In this document: in pieces, positions 28,735 to 38,641 of the stretch
Layout: each line of letters opens with the position of its first letter
Position numbering within the stretch: position 1 is the first letter of the stretch
Assembly (NCBI RefSeq): GCF_037076555.1
Contig: NZ_AP029023.1
Location: forward strand, 1,116,001-1,180,000
Reading direction: 5' to 3'
Source of the DNA: Methylophilus sp. DW102
GTDB taxonomy: Bacteria; Pseudomonadota; Gammaproteobacteria; Burkholderiales; Methylophilaceae
DNA length: 64,000 bases
Made by a program: the position numbers and the translations under genes
Notes under the pieces: model-generated
What the model saw: the letters and a program-made list of their open reading frames with translations, nothing else
What the model was told of the DNA's origin: nothing
Databases searched by the model: none

Positions 28735-30636
28735 GTGATTCAGTTTAAGCAGCTGACTTTTTCGCGGGCAGGCAAGCCCTTGGTCGAAGGCGCCAGCTTT
28801 CAGTTGCATCCCGGCCATCGGGTTGGTTTAACCGGGGCGAACGGCGCAGGCAAATCCAGCCTGTTCGCCTTGTTGCGTGGCGAGCTGGTGGCCGAGGCCG
28901 GTGAATTACTGATTCCGCAGCAATGGGTGATTGCACATGTGGCACAAGAAACCCCTGCGCTTGCGCAGTCTGCACTCTCCTACACGCTCGAAGGCGATCA
29001 AGAGTTGCATGCCCTGCAAGTAAATCTGGCGCAGGCTGAGGCCAATGGCACACAGGATCCCATACAGGTGGCGGAGTGGCATCAACGGTTGGCCGATATT
29101 GATGGCTATAGTGCCGAGGCCAGAGCCAGTGCCTTGCTGGCGGGGCTGGGCTTTACCCAGGCACAACTGAGTCAAGCGGTCAGTGATTTTTCGGGCGGCT
29201 GGCGGATGCGCCTGAATCTGGCACGTGCGCTGATGTGCCGTTCTGACCTGCTGTTGCTGGATGAACCGACCAACCACCTGGATATTGAAGCGGTGATTTG
29301 GCTGGAAGGCTGGCTGAGCGCTTATCGTGGCACTTTGTTGCTGATCTCGCATGACCGCGAGTTTCTGGATAACACCGTTAACCATATCCTGCATATCGAG
29401 CAGCGGCAACTGAGCCTGTACCGCGGCGGCTATAGCGATTTTGAACGCCAACGCGCTGAAAAACTGGTGTTGCAACAAGCCAGCTACCAAAAACAGCAGC
29501 AGCAAATCGCCCATTTGCAACAATATATTGACCGGTTTCGTGCCAAGGCCACCAAGGCGCGTCAGGCCCAAAGCCGTATCAAGGCGCTTGAGCGCATGGA
29601 GCGCATCAGTGCTGCACATTTGGATTCGCCCTTTAGTTTCAGTTTTCGTGATCTGGGCGCCGCGCCAGATCCTTTGCTGGTCATCAATCAAGCAGCCTTG
29701 GGCTATGGTCAGCAAACACTGGTCAAGTTGGCGCATCTGGCGATTCGTCCCGGTGAGCGCATCGGATTGCTTGGTAAAAATGGCGCAGGGAAGTCCACGC
29801 TGATTAAGGCGCTGGCGCAATCAGAAACCTTGTTGGCGGGCGAGCGGGTGGAGGGTAAAGATCTGCGCATCGGCTATTTCGCGCAACACCAGCTGGAGCA
29901 ACTAATCGCCGAGGATTCGCCACTCATGCATTTGCAACGCCTGGACCCTAAAGCCAGAGAGCAGGAACTGCTGGACTTTTTGGGCGGCTTTGATTTTAGG
30001 GGCGAGATGGCAAAAAGTCCGTGTGGCCCGTTTTCCGGCGGCGAAAAATCACGGCTGGCGCTGGCGATGCTCATCTGGCAACGTCCCAACCTGATTTTGC
30101 TGGATGAGCCCACCAACCATCTGGATATCGAAATGCGCCATGCCCTGTCTATGGCCTTGCAGGCCTATGAAGGGGGGATGGTCATGGTCTCGCACGACCG
30201 CACACTGCTGGCGACGTGCTGCGAAAAGTTTGTACTGGTTGCTGAAGGCCAGGTCAGCGTGTTTGATGGTGACTTGGAAGATTACAAGCAGTCTTTACTG
30301 CAATCTGCGCCGTCTGCCATGTCCGAGCCAACAAGCACGGCCACTAAACAGAATGCCTATCATCAGCAAAAAGCAGATCGACAGGCGCGGTTGCAAGCGC
30401 GCAGACCGCTGCTCAAAAGTCTGGCAGCACTGGAGAAGCAGCTGGCCGAGCTGGAGCAAACCAAGCAATCACTAGACAGCCAACTGGCTGAGAGCGGTAT
30501 CTATGAAGCCTCGCAACGGGAGGCTTTGCAAGCACTGTTGATTGCACAGGCACAAAACCAGAAACAGCTGGATACGGTTGAGAGTGAATGGTTGTCGCTA
30601 CAGGAAGCACTAGAGGCATTGCCGGAAGTAGATTAA
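28735..30636 (+). CDS. ABC-F family ATPase (YheS/Uup type)
   Basis: 633-aa soluble protein with two ABC cassettes. First: Walker A GANGAGKSS, signature SGGWRMRLNLA, Walker B LLLLDEPTNHLD. Second: GKNGAGKST, SGGEKSRLALA, LILLDEPTNHLD. The linker between them (about 230-300, QQASYQKQQQQIAHLQQYIDRF) is the coiled-coil P-site tRNA-interacting motif, and the C-terminus (from about 545) is another coiled coil. ABC-F proteins act on ribosomes, not in transport. The GTG start at 28735 is supported by AAAGG 9 nt upstream. Confidence 0.94.
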   Translation: MIQFKQLTFSRAGKPLVEGASFQLHPGHRVGLTGANGAGKSSLFALLRGELVAEAGELLIPQQWVIAHVAQETPALAQSALSYTLEGDQELHALQVNLAQAEANGTQDPIQVAEWHQRLADIDGYSAEARASALLAGLGFTQAQLSQAVSDFSGGWRMRLNLARALMCRSDLLLLDEPTNHLDIEAVIWLEGWLSAYRGTLLLISHDREFLDNTVNHILHIEQRQLSLYRGGYSDFERQRAEKLVLQQASYQKQQQQIAHLQQYIDRFRAKATKARQAQSRIKALERMERISAAHLDSPFSFSFRDLGAAPDPLLVINQAALGYGQQTLVKLAHLAIRPGERIGLLGKNGAGKSTLIKALAQSETLLAGERVEGKDLRIGYFAQHQLEQLIAEDSPLMHLQRLDPKAREQELLDFLGGFDFRGEMAKSPCGPFSGGEKSRLALAMLIWQRPNLILLDEPTNHLDIEMRHALSMALQAYEGGMVMVSHDRTLLATCCEKFVLVAEGQVSVFDGDLEDYKQSLLQSAPSAMSEPTSTATKQNAYHQQKADRQARLQARRPLLKSLAALEKQLAELEQTKQSLDSQLAESGIYEASQREALQALLIAQAQNQKQLDTVESEWLSLQEALEALPEVD

Positions 30637-30683
30637 CTGTTGTAGCAAACATATATATAGGAATCATTGATAAAGGAATAGTT

Positions 30684-31256
30684 ATGGAAATGACATATGA
30701 AGAGCGGCTGAAGTGGTTACATCAGCTCTGTCAGGCCCAAGCCAATGCAGTGCCGCTGTCTGCTGAAGCGGCCAAGTCTGCCTATGCGAATGCCGATGTT
30801 GAAGAGGCCGCGCATTACCTGGCAAGTTTTTTAACTTTTCAGGCCATACGTTCTGCAGAGCGCCATCCGGCCGATGAGTTGCAAAGCGACTTTGATATGC
30901 TGGGGGTGTATCAGTGTTTTGGCTTGATGTTGTACGCCTTTTTGCTCATGCCATTAACGCAGGATGGGCACCAGCCAGATTATGCCCGGGCACAAGTGAC
31001 GATAGGCAAAACCTTGTTTGCAGGGCTGGCGCCAGAAATGCTGGCAGAGATTATCGAGTCTGGGTTTCATAAGTTTCAATTGATCGCAGAAACCGATTCC
31101 GAGCACTGGCTGACCTACCGCGAAAATCTGGATAAAGTGACCATCAGCTACCTGATTGCAAGCACAGACGATGACAGTCCGCATGGCCCGGAGGATGTAT
31201 TGCCTCTGTTTGGTCAGTTGCTCAGCCAGTTGTGTGAGGCTTTTACTGCGGATTAA
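30684..31256 (+). CDS. Conserved hypothetical soluble protein
   Basis: 190 aa from ATG 30684 (AAAGGA upstream; the frame is open much further back through ABC-F sequence). Acidic, largely helical, with no signal peptide, membrane segment or recognised motif (starts MEMTYEERLKWLHQLCQA). It follows the ABC-F gene by 47 nt and may be co-transcribed with it. Function unknown. Confidence 0.7.
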   Translation: MEMTYEERLKWLHQLCQAQANAVPLSAEAAKSAYANADVEEAAHYLASFLTFQAIRSAERHPADELQSDFDMLGVYQCFGLMLYAFLLMPLTQDGHQPDYARAQVTIGKTLFAGLAPEMLAEIIESGFHKFQLIAETDSEHWLTYRENLDKVTISYLIASTDDDSPHGPEDVLPLFGQLLSQLCEAFTAD

Positions 31257-31427
31257 ATTTTGCATCGAACATATTTGCGGTATACTTTAAATTGATTTAA
31301 CATTTTCGATTCAGTTTGAAAACTTGGGTAAAATGTCTCGCTTACGCTTGTTATTGAATTTGTTTGTTCGTTAAGATTCCGTGGCTAAAGTACATTGAGC
31401 CTAATGCAAATCTCAAAAAGGACATAA

Positions 31428-32108
31428 ATGAGCAAGCTGCTGTTGATTGACGATGATGTTGAACTAGCCAACATGCTAAAGGAATTTCTGACGCAGGAAG
31501 GCTACACCGTGACAACTGCACATGATGGCCTGACGGGTGAGCAATATGTTCTGGCTGGCAAGTTTGATCTTGCTATTCTGGATGTGATGATGCCTGGCCA
31601 GGATGGATTGCAAACATTACGCAACATCCGTCAGCATTCCGATATTCCTGTGTTGATGTTGACCGCCAAGGACGACAATGAAGGCCGCATTGAAGGCCTG
31701 GAAGCTGGCGCGGATGACTATGTTCAAAAACCCTGTTTACCACGCGAGTTGGTTGCTCGCGTGCGTGCGATCTTGCGCCGCCATACCAGTGACAGTCCCA
31801 AAGGGAATGATATTGTGGTTGGTCAACTGGTGGTTTCCAGCGAGCGCAGAAAAGTGTTCTGGGCGGATAAACCTATCATTTTCACCAGTACCGAATTCAG
31901 TTTGATTGAAATTCTTGCCAAACATGCAGGTACCATCGTTAGCAAAGAGGATCTGTCAGTCAAGGCCTTAGGTCGTCCGCTGGTCAAGTATGACCGTAGC
32001 ATTGATGTTCATTTAAGCAGTATCCGTCAAAAAATCTCTGAAGTTTCCGGCGGGGTCAATGTGATTCAAACAATTTACCGCGTTGGCTATCAACTGGTAA
32101 GAGAATAA
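31428..32108 (+). CDS. OmpR-family response regulator, CpxR-like
   Basis: 226 aa. The receiver domain carries the acidic pocket (LIDDD near residues 6-10), phospho-acceptor Asp in AILDVMMPG and the conserved Lys in YVQKP. A winged-helix DNA-binding domain (about 130-226) ends HLSSIRQKISEV ... TIYRVGYQL. The sequence is closest in style to CpxR, the envelope-stress regulator. The cognate kinase gene begins 18 nt downstream. A TATACT with a poorly spaced TTGCAT (31260-31286) may be the promoter. Confidence 0.93.
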   Translation: MSKLLLIDDDVELANMLKEFLTQEGYTVTTAHDGLTGEQYVLAGKFDLAILDVMMPGQDGLQTLRNIRQHSDIPVLMLTAKDDNEGRIEGLEAGADDYVQKPCLPRELVARVRAILRRHTSDSPKGNDIVVGQLVVSSERRKVFWADKPIIFTSTEFSLIEILAKHAGTIVSKEDLSVKALGRPLVKYDRSIDVHLSSIRQKISEVSGGVNVIQTIYRVGYQLVRE

Positions 32109-32126
32109 TTCGCTATTGCGAGGCCT

Positions 32127-33257
32127 ATGGGGCGCCTGTTCTGGAAGTTATTTGCAGCACTTTTTCTGGCGCTCATTTCAACCGATATTATTGTTGGAAA
32201 CATTGCAGAGTGGGAGCTGAATCGCAAGCTGGTCGGCTACCATGAAGCGTTGCATGCCGCGAGTGACCAGGTTAAAGCACAAGCCCCGACGCAACCCTCT
32301 AATGAGCTGATCGCAAAAACACTGTCACATGAACACCTGCCTTTGGTGTTTAACCTTCCGGTTTGGGTGTTTGTTTTCGGCATTCTCGCCAATCTCGTCT
32401 TTGCCAGTTTGCTTGCCTGGGCCATCGCGCATCCAATCAAGCTGTTGCTGATTCATCTTAAAAGTGCAGCAGAGGGCGATCTGCTCGTGCGTGTCAGCCC
32501 CAAGATCAAGGCCTCTTATGATGAGTTTTCCGGCCTAGGGCAGGCCTTTGATCTGATGGCGCTGCGCTTGAATAATATGATCAAAAGCCAGTCAAACATG
32601 ATGCATCATGTTTCGCACGAACTGCGTTCCCCATTGGCAAGAATACAGATGGCTGTTGGTCTGGCCATGCAAAATCCACAAAAAATTCAGAGCTCTTTGC
32701 AGCGCGTTGAGCTTGAAGCTGTGCGCATGGAACGCATGATCTCTGAATTACTCGAAATTTTTCGCTTTGAATCGGATATACACAAGCTGCAAAAGGTAGA
32801 GGTGGATTTGCAGGCCTTGTTAACGGGCATTGTTGGGGATGTCCTGTTTGAAAAGCATGACGCCAAAATCCGGTTGCTGATGCCAGATGAGCCCGTCATT
32901 CTGGATGGGCAACTGGAGTTGTTGCAACGTGCGATTGATAACGTGATCCGCAACGCGCTCAAATATGGTCCTGTGGATGGTGAGGTGACGATTGAGTTGC
33001 AACATAGTCAGCGTACTGGCGAAATTATTCTCGAAGTACAGGATCAGGGGCAGGGCGTAGAGCCACAAGAGCTTGAGCAGATATTCAAGCCTTTTGTGCG
33101 AGGTCGCCGCGCTTCGCAAGTCGAAGGGCATGGCATCGGCCTCGCCATGACCAAGCATATCGTTGAAGCCCATGGCGGCTTTGTCAACGCCACCAATCTA
33201 AGCCCGGACGGATTCATGATCCGTATTCATTTGCCCATCCAGCAAGAAACGACGTAG
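32127..33257 (+). CDS. Sensor histidine kinase, CpxA-like
   Basis: 376 aa. TM1 (about 6-27) and TM2 (about 78-101) enclose a short periplasmic loop of about 50 residues, much shorter than in E. coli CpxA, so the input may differ. HAMP, then the H-box HHVSHELRSPLARI with the phospho-accepting His, and an HATPase domain with N-box IDNVIRNALKYG, G1 DQGQGVEP and G2 GHGIGLAM. It is co-transcribed with the response regulator. Confidence 0.92.
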   Translation: MGRLFWKLFAALFLALISTDIIVGNIAEWELNRKLVGYHEALHAASDQVKAQAPTQPSNELIAKTLSHEHLPLVFNLPVWVFVFGILANLVFASLLAWAIAHPIKLLLIHLKSAAEGDLLVRVSPKIKASYDEFSGLGQAFDLMALRLNNMIKSQSNMMHHVSHELRSPLARIQMAVGLAMQNPQKIQSSLQRVELEAVRMERMISELLEIFRFESDIHKLQKVEVDLQALLTGIVGDVLFEKHDAKIRLLMPDEPVILDGQLELLQRAIDNVIRNALKYGPVDGEVTIELQHSQRTGEIILEVQDQGQGVEPQELEQIFKPFVRGRRASQVEGHGIGLAMTKHIVEAHGGFVNATNLSPDGFMIRIHLPIQQETT

Positions 33258-33333
33258 ACGATCCTCTAAAAATCAGCGCTAACAATGCTAAAATAGCGCG
33301 TTTAAGATTACGCAGGCGAATGCCGGATACAAT

Positions 33334-34872
33334 ATGACAGCACAACACTCCCACCCAGATAACGCAACTGAGAGCGTGGTTGATGAAAATCATGTGATTG
33401 CAGAACGTCGCGAGAAACTACGCTTGTTGCGTGAACAAGCGCAGGCCAGCGAGAAGGCCGTTTTTCCTAACGATTTCAAGCCAGAGCATAAAGCCGCTGC
33501 GTTGCAGGCCGCATATGCCGAGACTGACAAGGAAACCCTGGATCCTCAAGAAATCCCTGTAGTGGTTGCCGGCCGCATGATGCTCAAGCGCGTGATGGGT
33601 AAAGCCAGTTTTGCTACGATTCAGGATAGCTCAGCACGTATCCAGCTTTACATTGCCAGGGATGAAATCGGTGAAGCCTTGTATGACCAGTTCAAGCACT
33701 GGGACATGGGCGATATCCTTGGCGCGAAAGGTCGATTGTTCAAAACCCGTACAGGCGAGTTGTCTGTGCATGTCACTGAATTGCGCTTGCTGACCAAGTC
33801 ATTGCGTCCCTTGCCGGAGAAATTTCATGGCTTACAAGACCAAGAAATCAAATACCGCCAGCGTTATGTCGATTTGATCACCTCGGAAGAAACCCGTGAA
33901 ACATTCAAGGCCCGTTCCAAAGTGGTGGCAGCGATTCGCCAGTTCATGAATGAAAACGAGTTTCTGGAAGTGGAAACACCGATGCTGCATCCTATTCCAG
34001 GGGGCGCCTCAGCCAAACCCTTTATTACGCATCACAACGCACTTGATATGCAGATGTTTATGCGGATTGCGCCTGAGTTGTATTTGAAGCGTCTGATTGT
34101 CGGCGGCTTTGAGCGCGTGTTTGAAATCAACCGTAACTTCCGTAATGAAGGCTTAAGCGTACGTCACAATCCTGAATTCACCATGATGGAATTCTACGCC
34201 GCCTACACCGACTACCAGTGGCTGATGGATTTTACCGAACAATGTATACGCGCAGCTGCCATTGCTGCACGTGGCACGGCAGTATTGAGTTATGCGGGTA
34301 AAGAGGTCGATTTAAGCAAACCGTTTGAGCGCTTAACCATTTTGGGCGCTATTCAGAAATATGCGCCACACTACACCGCCGAGCAATTGAATGACGCCGA
34401 GTTCTTGCGCAAAGAATTACTCAAGTTTGGCGTCAAGGCGTTTGACCATGCAGGACTGGGCGCATTGCAGCTGTCATTGTTTGAAGAGACCGCAGAAAGC
34501 CAATTGTGGCAACCCACCTACATTATTGATTATCCGGTTGAAGTGTCTCCCTTGGCACGCGCTTCTGACAAACATCCTGAAATTACCGAGCGTTTTGAGC
34601 TCTTTATTACCGGGCGTGAAATGGCCAATGGCTTCAGCGAATTAAACGACGCTGAAGATCAGGCCGCGCGCTTCCAGGCCCAGGTAAAAGCCAAAGAAGC
34701 TGGTGATCAGGAAGCCATGTATTACGACGCTGACTTTATTCGTGCACTGGAATACGGCATGCCGCCGACAGGCGGTTGCGGGATTGGCATAGACCGTTTG
34801 GTCATGCTGATGACTGATAGCCCCAGCATTCGTGATGTGATTCTCTTCCCACACATGCGTGCTGAGAGTTAA
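33334..34872 (+). CDS. lysS: Lysyl-tRNA synthetase, class II
   Basis: 512 aa that attach lysine to tRNA-Lys. The N-terminal OB-fold anticodon-binding domain (about 60-190) contains [21 protein letters not shown]; class II motif 2 is [15 protein letters not shown] and motif 3 is [14 protein letters not shown]. Full family length; ends FPHMRAES as is usual. A terminator follows. Confidence 0.98.
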   Translation: MTAQHSHPDNATESVVDENHVIAERREKLRLLREQAQASEKAVFPNDFKPEHKAAALQAAYAETDKETLDPQEIPVVVAGRMMLKRVMGKASFATIQDSSARIQLYIARDEIGEALYDQFKHWDMGDILGAKGRLFKTRTGELSVHVTELRLLTKSLRPLPEKFHGLQDQEIKYRQRYVDLITSEETRETFKARSKVVAAIRQFMNENEFLEVETPMLHPIPGGASAKPFITHHNALDMQMFMRIAPELYLKRLIVGGFERVFEINRNFRNEGLSVRHNPEFTMMEFYAAYTDYQWLMDFTEQCIRAAAIAARGTAVLSYAGKEVDLSKPFERLTILGAIQKYAPHYTAEQLNDAEFLRKELLKFGVKAFDHAGLGALQLSLFEETAESQLWQPTYIIDYPVEVSPLARASDKHPEITERFELFITGREMANGFSELNDAEDQAARFQAQVKAKEAGDQEAMYYDADFIRALEYGMPPTGGCGIGIDRLVMLMTDSPSIRDVILFPHMRAES

Positions 34873-34886
34873 CTCAGCGATGATGT

Positions 34887-34917
34887 GAAAAAGCCACCTT
34901 TAAAGGTGGCTTTTTTT
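34887..34917 (+). terminator. Rho-independent terminator of lysS
   Basis: AAAAGCCACC / GGTGGCTTTT inverted repeat with a TTTAAA loop region and a T8 tract. Confidence 0.92.
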
Positions 34918-34929
34918 ATACTAGTCCGC

Positions 34930-34982
34930 TGTAAGAAATATGTAAGGTTTGTCATTAAAGTGTCATATTTGTTCTTCAAAAT
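34930..34982 (+). promoter_or_regulatory. Candidate double PHO box and -10 of the porin gene
   Basis: Two TGTAAG repeats (34930, 34941) and two TGTCAT repeats (34950, 34961) each have the 11-bp spacing of a PhoB PHO box (7-bp half-sites with a 4-bp gap). CAAAAT (34977-34982) lies 10 nt after the last half-site, the usual distance to a Pho-regulated -10 box, and no -35 is needed. The downstream gene is a phosphate-type porin, which fits phosphate-starvation control. Binding itself is inferred. Confidence 0.6.
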
Positions 34983-35023
34983 ACGCCCCGTTGTTTATAG
35001 AAATATTCAATCAGGGAAAATTT

Positions 35024-36484
35024 ATGAATTCAAAATTACACCGCATTTTATCTGCGGCGTTGGCTGGTGGCTTGCTTGCAAGTTTATCACTGACCGCGAT
35101 GGCAGACTCTACCGTTGATCTGGTGCAAGCACTCGTGTCAAAAGGCGTATTGACTGAAGAAGAAGGCGCCTTGCTCATGAAAGGCCGCGATAACGAAGTG
35201 GAAGTCCAGAAGAAAAAAGAAAAGAAAAACTGGACTAGCCGCGTGAATATCCGTGGTTACGTACAAACCCGCAACACTACCATGCTGGGTGGTGACGAAG
35301 GTGTTAACTTGTGGTCTGACCGTTCAGTTGGTGACGACAAATCGTTGGGTGATGCTGACAAAAACTTCTTGATTCGTCGTGCTCGCGTGATTATTTTTGG
35401 TGATTATGGCGATCATTTAAGTTACTACATTCAACCAGATTTTGCGAGCTCTGTTGGTGGCACTTCAAACTCAAACGCAAATGGAGCGAATAACTTTGCC
35501 CAACTTCGCGATGCTTATGGTGACGTAAATATTGACAAAGAAAAAGTTCACCGATTCCGTGTTGGTCAATCTAAAGTTCCTTACGGTTTTGAAAACTTAC
35601 AGTCCTCCTCAAATCGTTTAGCACTAGATCGGAATGATGCTTTAAACAGTGCCGTGCGTGATGAGCGTGACTTAGGTGTTTTCTACTACTACACACCTAC
35701 AAATATTCAGGCTTTGTTTGAGGAAATAAACAAGAGTGGTCTTAAACATTCTGGTAACTATGGCATGTTCGGTATTGGTTTGTATAACGGTCAAGGAGCC
35801 AATGCTCGTGAACAAAATGATAATTACCATGTAGTTTCTCGTTTGACTTACCCATGGAAAACACAAAGTGGACAAATTTATGAAGCTGGTATTCAGGCTT
35901 ATAAAGGTGAGTATGTGTCTACTACGGGTGCTTACAATCGTCGCTTAGCTAATGGTTCACTTGCATCAGCAACGCCTACATTAGGTACCGGAACACCACT
36001 TTCAGGCAGAAATGGGATTGATGATGAACGCGTTGGTGTGAGTTTTATCATGTATCCGCAACCCTTTGGCTTACAAGCCGAATGGAACTGGGGTAACACG
36101 CCAGGTCTCGATATCACTAAGAATGTGATTGAAAAGAAAAGCCTGAATGGCGGGTATGTGCAAGCCATGTATAAAATCGACAACTTCCAGTTCCTCAGTA
36201 CGAATGGCACATTGATTCCATTTATCAAATGGCAATACTTTGATGGCTACAATAAAGCTGAAACAAACTCACCTGAAAACCATGTGAACGATTGGGAGTT
36301 GGGTCTTGAGTGGCAATTAGCCCCTGAGCTGGAGTTAACTGCTGTTTATCACCGTATGAACCGTACAAACTTGGTGACAGGTAACCGTTCCACAGCGAGT
36401 GCAGCGAACAACTTGGCTGCTAGAACAGATTACGAAAACTTCAAGGCCGAGGCTTTGCGCGTTCAACTGCAGTACAACTTCTAA
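35024..36484 (+). CDS. Outer-membrane porin, Porin O/P (phosphate-selective) family
   Basis: 486 aa from ATG 35024 (CAGGGA upstream; the frame is open to 34949). The signal peptide ends LTAMA/DSTV. A short periplasmic coiled coil (LVQALVSKGVLTEEEGALLMKG) precedes a 16-strand barrel with the family hallmark RRARVIIFGDYGDHLSYYIQPDF and C-terminal VQLQYNF. OprP/OprO relatives conduct phosphate or polyphosphate under phosphate limitation. The first 120 codons are similar to neighbours in base use, but the part from about 35,500 to 36,000 is more AT-rich. The Pho-type promoter supports the role. Confidence 0.88.
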   Translation: MNSKLHRILSAALAGGLLASLSLTAMADSTVDLVQALVSKGVLTEEEGALLMKGRDNEVEVQKKKEKKNWTSRVNIRGYVQTRNTTMLGGDEGVNLWSDRSVGDDKSLGDADKNFLIRRARVIIFGDYGDHLSYYIQPDFASSVGGTSNSNANGANNFAQLRDAYGDVNIDKEKVHRFRVGQSKVPYGFENLQSSSNRLALDRNDALNSAVRDERDLGVFYYYTPTNIQALFEEINKSGLKHSGNYGMFGIGLYNGQGANAREQNDNYHVVSRLTYPWKTQSGQIYEAGIQAYKGEYVSTTGAYNRRLANGSLASATPTLGTGTPLSGRNGIDDERVGVSFIMYPQPFGLQAEWNWGNTPGLDITKNVIEKKSLNGGYVQAMYKIDNFQFLSTNGTLIPFIKWQYFDGYNKAETNSPENHVNDWELGLEWQLAPELELTAVYHRMNRTNLVTGNRSTASAANNLAARTDYENFKAEALRVQLQYNF

Positions 36485-36510
36485 CTTTTTCCGTACGAAT
36501 CTCAAACTCA

Positions 36511-36538
36511 AATCCCGCAGTGATGCGGGATTTTTTTT
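36511..36538 (+). terminator. Rho-independent terminator of the porin gene
   Basis: AATCCCGC / GCGGGATT stem, 6-nt loop, T8 tract, 27 nt after the stop. Confidence 0.92.
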
Positions 36539-36578
36539 ACTCCTTATATAGTTAAATGTAATATAAAAATAACGAATA

Positions 36579-36612
36579 ATTATTTTTTAAAATATAAATA
36601 GTCTGAAATAAT
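36579..36612 (+). promoter_or_regulatory. Sulfur-type promoter motif of the YezD-porin-sbp operon
   Basis: ATTATTT (36579-36585) starts exactly 28 nt before a candidate -10 hexamer AATAAT (36607-36612), within an AT-rich tract. The same layout occurs before the second sbp and before cysT. ATTMTTT would lie at about -40, where a CysB-type activator overlaps the -35. Seen as a pattern; binding is inferred. Confidence 0.5.
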
Positions 36613-36641
36613 GCTGTTCATTCAATGTGGTGAGAGGCAGC

Positions 36642-36836
36642 ATGTCTACAGAACAACACAAAACTGATAGCGCAGCAGACTCCGCAGTGTTGGCGGTGGT
36701 TGCTTCCGCGATCGCTGCGGTACAGCAGGATACTGGCTATGGTTCCATCGAAATCACGATACACGATGGCCGGGTGACGCAAATTGAGCGACGCGAAAAA
36801 GTCCGCTTTGATCATCAAACCAAATCCAAAAAGTAA
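36642..36836 (+). CDS. YezD-family (DUF2292) small protein
   Basis: 64 aa from ATG 36642, with purine-rich GAGAGG upstream. The core IEITIHDGRVTQIERREKVRF matches the YezD/DUF2292 family, short soluble proteins of unknown biochemical role often found next to sulfate/cysteine assimilation genes. It is first in an apparent operon with a porin (60 nt downstream) and a sulfate-binding protein, so a role in sulfur metabolism or its regulation is inferred. Confidence 0.82.
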   Translation: MSTEQHKTDSAADSAVLAVVASAIAAVQQDTGYGSIEITIHDGRVTQIERREKVRFDHQTKSKK

Positions 36837-36896
36837 TTAATAGTTTAGTAAACACTGACCAGGCCGCTGGAAGTCATTCAATTTCGGGAGAATTAC

Positions 36897-38627
36897 ATGC
36901 AGTTTAAAAAAATTAGTCTCGCACTGGCGACCGCAAGCTTGTGGTGGTTGGGAGGGGGCGTGGCCTTGGCAGAAGAGGCACCGCTTGCGGAGACACAAGT
37001 AGAGGATACTGAGCAGCAGAAAAAGATCAAGGCACGCCTTGCAGAGATTAAAGCTGAGGAAAAGGCCGCTGCCAAAGCTGCAAATGGTTATTACGTTGAA
37101 CGTCGCAGCTATGGCACACAAAAAGAAACCGAGCCACCTCGCTATGTCAGGCAGCTGAATAAAACCTGGCTCAAGGATTACGATTCCTTCGCTGATGTGG
37201 ATTGGCTGGATATCGGCTTTGAACATCGTGCGCGTTTTGAAAGCCGCCAAAATGACTTCCGTCGTGCACAAGAAAACATTGATGAACCTATTTTGTTGCG
37301 TACACGGGCTTACCTCGGCTTGAAGAATATCCTGGATCCTTTCCGTTTTGCAGTGGAGGTGCAGGACTCCCGCCGGAATCACAGCGATTACAACGGTTTT
37401 AGCGACCCGAGAATTTCTAATGACCCCAAAGATATCGACCATGCGGACTTCATCCAAGGCTACTTGGAGCTCTATTTTAAAGAAAGCATTTTTGGCAAAG
37501 ATGATTTAGGCAATAGCCGTCCATTTTGGGTGCGCGGTGGCCGCTTGGCCTGGGAAGATCTGGATCGTCGTCTGATTGCGCGCAACGAGTGGCGTAACAC
37601 GACGAACTCATTCCAGGGTATACGCGCCAATATCGGTGAAAAGAAAAATGACTGGCAACTGGAAGCCTTCGCAGTGCAACCGGTACAACGGTTTGCTAAT
37701 CAATTAGATCAAGTCGATCATGCCCAGCACTTTTATGGCTTGGTAGGTGATTGGCGTGGCTGGTCTGAGTACGTCACCATTCAGCCATACTACTTTTACT
37801 TGAAGCAGGATGGTAGCAGGGTCAAGTATGACGGCAATGGTGTGGAGTACGCTAATCGTGCCTGGTATAACGCGGTAAGACAGGCACAGGCACAAGTGGA
37901 TCGCGAAATTAGTACGGGTGGTATTCGCGTTTTCGGCATCTTGCCCGGCACACAGTGGGACTATGATGTGAGCTATAACAAGCAGTGGGGGCATGTACAA
38001 CGCTTTGTGACGAGCAGCGCGCAATCACTCTCTTTAGCTAATGGCCGGTATATTACTGTTGATCAAGATGCTTATGCCTACAACGCTGAGGTCGGGTATA
38101 CCTTTAACAAACATCTTTGGAAACCCCGTTTTAGTGCTTCTTACGGTGTAGCGACTGGTGATCATGTTTCTGGCGGTAGTAGTTCCAGAGACACCTCAGA
38201 CAATCAGGGCTTTGATCGCTTGTTTGGTTTTGCCCGTCCCTGGTCTAACAATGACTACATTCAAATGAATAATATTCGTGCGACCAAAGTGCGGGCAGAG
38301 TTCGATCCTAAAGTCCCATTTTTGGAGAATGTAAAGGTTGATACAGGCTTTAGCTGGTATCGATTGGATGATGCAACTGCCAGCTGGTCTGCTGGGAGTA
38401 ACTTACAAGATGTCAGTGGTCGCTCTGGGACAGATTTGGGTAAGGAGGTTGATTTGAGAATTCGCTTCCCCTTGAATCAGTACGCCTCACTTAATTTAGG
38501 CTACGCACACTTCTGGGCCGGTGATTTTGTCAAAGATGCAATCAAGATTGCTTCAAACAACAATGACCCTACGCGCTCACTGAGCTCAGACTTTTTCTAC
38601 ACAGAATTGACCCTGCTAGGCTTCTAG
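36897..38627 (+). CDS. Outer-membrane porin, alginate-export (AlgE-like) family
   Basis: 576 aa with signal peptide (ends GVALA/EEAP), then an Ala/Glu/Lys-rich helical stretch (residues 28-65, QQKKIKARLAEIKAEEKAAAK) and a large beta barrel. WLDIGFEHRARFESRQNDF and a C-terminal aromatic end (LTLLGF) place it near the alginate_exp family. No alginate genes are present. It lies between the YezD-like gene and a sulfate-binding protein gene 14 nt downstream, so it more likely admits sulfate or organosulfur compounds under sulfur limitation; this is inference from the operon. Confidence 0.85.
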   Translation: MQFKKISLALATASLWWLGGGVALAEEAPLAETQVEDTEQQKKIKARLAEIKAEEKAAAKAANGYYVERRSYGTQKETEPPRYVRQLNKTWLKDYDSFADVDWLDIGFEHRARFESRQNDFRRAQENIDEPILLRTRAYLGLKNILDPFRFAVEVQDSRRNHSDYNGFSDPRISNDPKDIDHADFIQGYLELYFKESIFGKDDLGNSRPFWVRGGRLAWEDLDRRLIARNEWRNTTNSFQGIRANIGEKKNDWQLEAFAVQPVQRFANQLDQVDHAQHFYGLVGDWRGWSEYVTIQPYYFYLKQDGSRVKYDGNGVEYANRAWYNAVRQAQAQVDREISTGGIRVFGILPGTQWDYDVSYNKQWGHVQRFVTSSAQSLSLANGRYITVDQDAYAYNAEVGYTFNKHLWKPRFSASYGVATGDHVSGGSSSRDTSDNQGFDRLFGFARPWSNNDYIQMNNIRATKVRAEFDPKVPFLENVKVDTGFSWYRLDDATASWSAGSNLQDVSGRSGTDLGKEVDLRIRFPLNQYASLNLGYAHFWAGDFVKDAIKIASNNNDPTRSLSSDFFYTELTLLGF

Positions 38628-38641
38628 CTTAAAGGATATAC

